From the NCBI GenBank assembly GCA_002472405.1, contig DKRV01000034.1, positions 38,764-99,973 of the forward strand: a stretch of 61,210 nt of DNA, written 5' to 3'. This document shows, in pieces, positions 55,684 through 61,210 of the stretch (the first letter of the stretch is position 1; each line of letters begins with the position of its first letter). Source of the DNA: Clostridiales bacterium UBA7273 (GTDB lineage Bacteria > Bacillota > Clostridia > Oscillospirales > Oscillospiraceae). Below the pieces are notes generated by a model. That model ran no database searches. It had not been told where the DNA came from and saw only the letters and a list, made by a program, of their open reading frames with translations. A program made the translations under genes and the position numbers.

Positions 55684-55807
55684 TGCAATAGTATTTTCGC
55701 ATAAAAATATGCCGAAGACGCAACCGGCACTTTTGCTGTTTAAATACGAAAAATGCGAAATCAACATATAAAATTAAAAATTGCAGCTCATTTTTGTGTA
55801 AAAAAAT

Positions 55808-55836
55808 CTTGACTGAATTTGTGTAATATGCTAAAA
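55808..55836 (+). promoter_or_regulatory. Promoter of rpsL
   Basis: TTGACT (55808-55813), 17-nt spacer with TGC at its end, TAAAAT (55831-55836). The leader is about 88 nt. Confidence 0.8.
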
Positions 55837-55930
55837 TTTCAGTCTGTGTGGGATTTGTGCGCCCAAAAGCATAAAATCCATGCAAAAACCTTGAATTTCA
55901 AGGAATTTTTCAAGAAAGGAGAAATGAAAA

Positions 55931-56356
55931 TTGCCTACGTTTAACCAGCTGGTGAGAAAAGGCAGAGAGAAGTCGACTTATAAGTCCAACTCCCCCGCAA
56001 TGCAGAAGGGCCTCAACACCCTGAAAAATTGCGAGACCGACCTGAGCTCCCCTCAGAAGAGAGGCGTCTGCACCGCAGTTCGTACCTCCACCCCCAAGAA
56101 GCCTAACTCCGCACTGCGTAAGATCGCTCGTGTGCGTCTGACCAACGGTTACGAAGTCACCGCTTACATTCCCGGTGTCGGCCACAACCTTCAGGAGCAT
56201 AGCGTTGTTATGATCCGCGGCGGCCGTGTCAAGGACCTTCCCGGTGTTCGTTACCACATCATTCGCGGCACCCTCGACGCTCAGGGTGTTACGGGTCGTA
56301 TGCAGGCTCGCTCCAAGTACGGTGCGAAGAAACCCAAGGCTGCAAAGAAAAAGTAA
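55931..56356 (+). CDS. rpsL: 30S ribosomal protein S12
   Basis: Protein of 141 residues: PTFNQLVRKGREK at the start, then TSTPKKPNSALRKIARVRL and the GGRVKDLPGVRYH loop, which includes the site methylthiolated by RimO. The stretch KSNSPAMQKGLNTLKN is the Firmicutes-type insertion. The start is TTG behind AAAGGAG; no in-frame ATG is near, which is unusual for a ribosomal protein. First gene of the str operon. Confidence 0.97.
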   Translation: MPTFNQLVRKGREKSTYKSNSPAMQKGLNTLKNCETDLSSPQKRGVCTAVRTSTPKKPNSALRKIARVRLTNGYEVTAYIPGVGHNLQEHSVVMIRGGRVKDLPGVRYHIIRGTLDAQGVTGRMQARSKYGAKKPKAAKKK

Positions 56357-56418
56357 TTTCCAACAAGCAAAATTTTGCCCTGTTGTCTACTATATATTAT
56401 TAGACCTCGGGGCGCAGA

Positions 56419-56441
56419 CGGAATGGTGCAAATCCGTTCCG
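56419..56441 (+). other. Hairpin in the rpsL-rpsG gap
   Basis: An 8-bp stem (56419-56426 with 56434-56441, one wobble) with a 7-nt loop lies about 25 nt before the rpsG ribosome site, in a 126-nt gap. It could be the S7-responsive regulatory element known in the str operon of other bacteria, or only a spacer structure. Confidence 0.4.
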
Positions 56442-56482
56442 AGTACCTGTGAAGTCATTTTTTAATGAAGGAGGGAAGCACA

Positions 56483-56953
56483 GTGCCCAGAAGAGGTAAT
56501 GTTCCCAAAAGAGAAATTTTACCCGATCCTATGTACAATAGTGTTCTGGTGACCAAGCTCATCAACGCTATCATGCTGGACGGCAAAAAGGGTGTTGCTC
56601 AGAAGGTCGTTTACGACGCTTTTGACATCATCAAGGAGAAGACCGGCAAGGAACCCCTTGACGCCTTCACCGAAGCAATGAACAATATCATGCCCAGCCT
56701 CGAAGTTAAGGCTCGCCGTGTCGGCGGTGCAACTTACCAGGTTCCTATCGAAGTAAGACCTGCACGTCGTCAGACTCTCGGCCTGCGTTGGCTGGTCGGC
56801 TACGCCCGCAAGCGTGGCGAGAAGACCATGAAGGAGCGCCTTGCAGGCGAGATCATGGATGCCTGCAACAACCTCGGCGCATCCGTCAAGAAGCGCGAAG
56901 ATACCCATAAGATGGCAGACTCCAACAAGGCCTTCGCACACTTCAGATGGTAA
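56483..56953 (+). CDS. rpsG: 30S ribosomal protein S7
   Basis: Protein of 156 residues from a GTG at 56483 behind GGAGGG, giving the standard start PRRGNVPKRE; the frame is open 6 codons upstream, but that covers the ribosome site. RPARRQTLGLRWLVGYARKRGEKTM and the ending FAHFRW are conventional. It is Firmicutes-like, the last complete gene of the Clostridia part of the contig. Confidence 0.97.
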   Translation: MPRRGNVPKREILPDPMYNSVLVTKLINAIMLDGKKGVAQKVVYDAFDIIKEKTGKEPLDAFTEAMNNIMPSLEVKARRVGGATYQVPIEVRPARRQTLGLRWLVGYARKRGEKTMKERLAGEIMDACNNLGASVKKREDTHKMADSNKAFAHFRW

Positions 56954-56971
56954 TCTTTACAGGAGAAGATT

Positions 56972-59095
<2,124 letters not shown>

Positions 59096-59111
59096 TTTTA
59101 TCATTAAAAAT

Positions 59112-59417
59112 ATGAGCCAAAAAATCAGAATTAAATTAAAATCTTACGATCACAACTTGGTTGACAAGTCAGCTGAGAAGATTGTTAAAACTGTGAAGAC
59201 TACCGGCGCAGTTGTTTCGGGCCCGATACCCCTGCCCACCCACAAGCGCATCTTCACTGTGAATCGTTCGACTTTTGTCAACAAGAAGTCGCGTGAACAA
59301 TTCCAATTGTCATCTTTCAAGCGTCTCATCGACATCTACAGCTCTACAGCCAAGACCGTCGATGCACTCATGAAGCTTGAGTTGCCAAGCGGCGTTGAAG
59401 TTGAGATCAAGGTATAG
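59112..59417 (+). CDS. rpsJ: 30S ribosomal protein S10 (Bacteroidota type)
   Basis: Protein of 101 residues: IRIKLKSYDHNLVDKSAEKIV, GPIPLPTHKRIFTVNRSTFVNKKSREQF and MKLELPSGVEVEIKV. No Shine-Dalgarno precedes the ATG (AT-rich ATTAAAAAT), which is normal for Bacteroidota and unlike the genes left of 57.0 kb. It follows fusA directly. Confidence 0.96.
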   Translation: MSQKIRIKLKSYDHNLVDKSAEKIVKTVKTTGAVVSGPIPLPTHKRIFTVNRSTFVNKKSREQFQLSSFKRLIDIYSSTAKTVDALMKLELPSGVEVEIKV

Positions 59418-59498
59418 TACACCTGCTCTTGCTTCACAATACCGCAAGTGATAAGTCAATCAAAAAGTGATTCAAAAATTTTTTAAAAATTAAGAGAA

Positions 59499-60116
59499 AT
59501 GCCAGGATTATTAGGAAAGAAAATCGGAATGACATCCGTTTTCAGTGCCGACGGTAAGAACATACCGTGCACTGTTATCGAAGTTGGTCCTTGTGTTGTA
59601 ACTCAGGTTAAGACTGTCGACAAAGACGGCTACGCAGCTTTGCAGCTCGGCTTCCAGGAGAAAACCCAGAAGCACACCACAAAGCCCGAAGCCGGTCACT
59701 TCAAGAAAGCCGGTTGCAAGCCACAACGCCACTTGGCCGAGTTCAAAGATTTTGATGGTGAGTACAAGCTTGGTGATACTGTCACCGTAGATTTGTTCAA
59801 TGACGCCTCATTTGTCGATGTGATCGGCGTATCTAAAGGTAAAGGTTTCCAGGGCGTTGTCAAGCGCCATGGTTTCGGCGGTGTGGGCCAGGCCACGCAC
59901 GGCCAGGACGACCGCTACCGTGCTCCCGGTTCTATCGGCGCCTGCTCCTACCCAGCCATCGTGTTCAAGGGTATGCGCATGGCCGGCCACATGGGCAGCG
60001 ACCGCGTGACTGTTCAAAATCTACAAGTAGTTAAAGTTCTGCCTGAAAACAATCTGCTTCTCGTGAAGGGCAGTGTTCCAGGCGCTAAAGGTTCAATTTT
60101 ATCAATCGTTAAGTAA
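59499..60116 (+). CDS. rplC: 50S ribosomal protein L3 (Bacteroidota type)
   Basis: Protein of 205 residues starting MPGLLGKKIGMTSVFS, with the conserved GFGGVGQATHGQDDRYRAPGS region and MRMAGHMGS. It lacks a Shine-Dalgarno; AAATTAAGAGAA precedes the ATG. Its stop overlaps the rplD start as TAATG. Confidence 0.96.
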   Translation: MPGLLGKKIGMTSVFSADGKNIPCTVIEVGPCVVTQVKTVDKDGYAALQLGFQEKTQKHTTKPEAGHFKKAGCKPQRHLAEFKDFDGEYKLGDTVTVDLFNDASFVDVIGVSKGKGFQGVVKRHGFGGVGQATHGQDDRYRAPGSIGACSYPAIVFKGMRMAGHMGSDRVTVQNLQVVKVLPENNLLLVKGSVPGAKGSILSIVK

Positions 60117-60739
60117 TGGAACTCGCAGTATATAACATCAAAGGTGAAGACACCGGGAAGAAGGTAACCCTCAACGATGAGGTCTTTGCACTTGCCGAGC
60201 CCAATGAGCACGCAGTGTATCTCGATGTCAAGCAGTACCTCGCCAATCAGCGCCAGGGTACCTCAAAATCGAAAGAAAGAAGTGAGATTTCAGGTTCTAC
60301 CAAGAAGCTTGGCCGCCAGAAGGGTGGCGGCGGTGCTCGCCACGGCGACATCAAGTCTCCGGTAATGGTGGGCGGCGGCCGCATCTTCGGCCCCAAGCCC
60401 CGCAACTATGGCTTCAAGCTCAACAAGAAGGTGAAGGCCCTCGCACGCCGGTCTGCGCTTACTTTCAAGGCTCAGAACAACCAGATCGTCGTGGTCGAAG
60501 ACCTCAACTTTGAGGCTCCGAAGACTAAAGAATTTGTAAATTTTGCTAAAAATCTCAAACTTGACGGCCAGAAGGTTGTGCTCGTTTTAGAGAACCAAAA
60601 TAAAAACGTATTTTTGTCGGCTCGTAATATTGAGCAAGCCAGCGTCTATACTGCTTCGGAGCTGAACACCTATCGCGTCTTGAACAACAAGACCCTGGTG
60701 CTCACCGAGAGCAGTGTGGCTGTGTTAAACCAGTTTTAA
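60116..60739 (+). CDS. rplD: 50S ribosomal protein L4 (Bacteroidota type)
   Basis: Protein of 207 residues with the long extended loop (QGTSKSKERSEISGSTKKLGRQKGGG and RIFGPKPRNYGFKLNKK), which reaches the peptide exit tunnel. Coupled to rplC. Confidence 0.96.
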   Translation: MELAVYNIKGEDTGKKVTLNDEVFALAEPNEHAVYLDVKQYLANQRQGTSKSKERSEISGSTKKLGRQKGGGGARHGDIKSPVMVGGGRIFGPKPRNYGFKLNKKVKALARRSALTFKAQNNQIVVVEDLNFEAPKTKEFVNFAKNLKLDGQKVVLVLENQNKNVFLSARNIEQASVYTASELNTYRVLNNKTLVLTESSVAVLNQF

Positions 60740-60756
60740 AAGGAGATATATAAGTT

Positions 60757-61047
60757 ATGGACATAATGATAAAACCTATCGTCACTGAGAAGGCCAACGC
60801 TATCAGCGAAAAGAACAATCGTTATTCATTCTCGGTATCTCCCGACGCCAACAAGTATCAGATCAAAGACATGGTCGAGAAACTCTACGACGTCAAGGTG
60901 ACCGGCGTGAGCACGATGAACTACGATGGCAAGAAGAAAATGCGCTACACCAAGCGCGGCATCCAACGCGGCAAGGTGGCAGCCTTCAAAAAGGCTGTCG
61001 TGACTGTCGCCGAGGGTCAAACCATTGATTTCTACAGTAATATTTAA
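60757..61047 (+). CDS. rplW: 50S ribosomal protein L23 (Bacteroidota type)
   Basis: Protein of 96 residues: IKPIVTEKANAISEKNNRYSF, the DVKVTGVSTMNYDGKKKM strand pair and KRGIQRGKVAAFKKAVVTV. Unlike its neighbours it has an AAGGAGAT before the ATG. It sits at the peptide exit site and docks trigger factor and SRP. Confidence 0.96.
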   Translation: MDIMIKPIVTEKANAISEKNNRYSFSVSPDANKYQIKDMVEKLYDVKVTGVSTMNYDGKKKMRYTKRGIQRGKVAAFKKAVVTVAEGQTIDFYSNI

Positions 61048-61055
61048 TAAGAGAA

Positions 61056-61210
61056 ATGGCAGTAAGAAAATTGAAGCCCACAACACCGGGGCAAAGACAC
61101 AAGATTATTGGTGTATTTGATGAAATCACTGCACGTACACCAGAAAAATCTCTTGTGGTCGGCAAGCGCGTCACTGGCGGTCGCAACAATGAGGGTCACC
61201 TCACCATGCG
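61056..61210 (+). CDS. rplB: 50S ribosomal protein L2, 5' part (cut by the window end)
   Basis: The first 51 codons are present: MAVRKLKPTTPGQRHKIIG, then KRVTGGRNNEGHLTM, the N-terminus of L2 as in Bacteroidota. The rest is beyond the window. It is the next expected gene after rplW. Confidence 0.93.
   Translation, partial: MAVRKLKPTTPGQRHKIIGVFDEITARTPEKSLVVGKRVTGGRNNEGHLTM

Noticed and set aside
56399..56460. Riboswitch-like sequence between rpsL and rpsG
   Set aside because: Only one simple hairpin; no conserved core of a known riboswitch. Kept as a low-confidence structure only.

Overview
The first ~57.0 kb of this window reads as chromosome of an anaerobic Gram-positive of the class Clostridia, most likely Oscillospirales. 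The reasons are strong Shine-Dalgarno sites, frequent TTG/GTG starts, TTGACA/TATAAT promoters, an RsgI-type anti-sigma factor, an SLH-anchored exoprotein, paired 2-hydroxyacyl-CoA dehydratase genes, a CoA-transferase and a Clostridia-type rpsL-rpsG pair. The last ~4.2 kb (most of fusA, then rpsJ, rplC, rplD, rplW, start of rplB) looks like Bacteroidota: fusA is followed directly by rpsJ without tuf, the proteins are Bacteroidota-like, and several genes lack a Shine-Dalgarno. The switch lies inside the highly conserved 5' end of fusA (about 57002-57052), so the contig is most probably a chimeric metagenome assembly. The tail should not be read as the same organism.

Layout. 1-5.2 kb: yebC; a glpK-NUDIX-DUF1015 operon (minus strand); a serine hydrolase. 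5.2-11.0 kb: potassium homeostasis, with trkA-trkH plus a 46-residue membrane microprotein on the minus strand and a divergent KdpD-like kinase/response regulator pair. 11.1-13.0 kb: ftsH. 13.2-20.0 kb: the F-type ATP synthase operon atpI-B-E-F-(b'/delta/alpha fusion)-G-D-C. It has no separate atpH; the delta C-terminal domain sits between a second b-like stalk and subunit alpha in one 745-residue polypeptide. 20.1-23.0 kb: a MacB-type ABC transporter fusion. 23.18 kb: tRNA-Arg(CCT).

23.3-38.6 kb is a redox and molybdenum region: a MocA-like nucleotidyltransferase fused to a ModE-like HTH; a five-gene flavin/iron-sulfur amine (imino acid) dehydrogenase operon whose first subunit lacks its FAD-binding N-terminus; a LysR regulator; a TylF-like methyltransferase; a phosphatase-HD fusion; a MoeA-like protein with a four-cysteine tail; moaA; a MOSC-MogA fusion; modABC; a permuted XdhC; and a cysteine-desulfurase-like protein. 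Together these make a molybdopterin cofactor, import molybdate and mature a molybdenum hydroxylase whose structural genes are not in the window.

38.8-49.9 kb holds two paralogous modules, each a 2-hydroxyacyl-CoA dehydratase-family pair followed by a small single-span membrane protein (52 and 56 residues) with a shared YxFNLDM motif, and each behind a similar promoter. The first module also carries a zinc-ribbon protein. Between them lie an SLH-anchored 5'-nucleotidase and an AT-rich pair coding for a secreted protein with a possible caspase-like His/Cys dyad and a lipoprotein. 50.0-55.6 kb: rsgI-like anti-sigma and ECF sigma, dapF, an acetyl-CoA hydrolase/transferase-family CoA-transferase, tenA and a methyltransferase. 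55.9 kb onward: rpsL-rpsG and the chimeric tail.

The observations most worth following are the b'-delta-alpha ATP synthase fusion, the duplicated dehydratase/microprotein module, and the assembly junction in fusA. No searches could be run, so novelty is not established for any of them.
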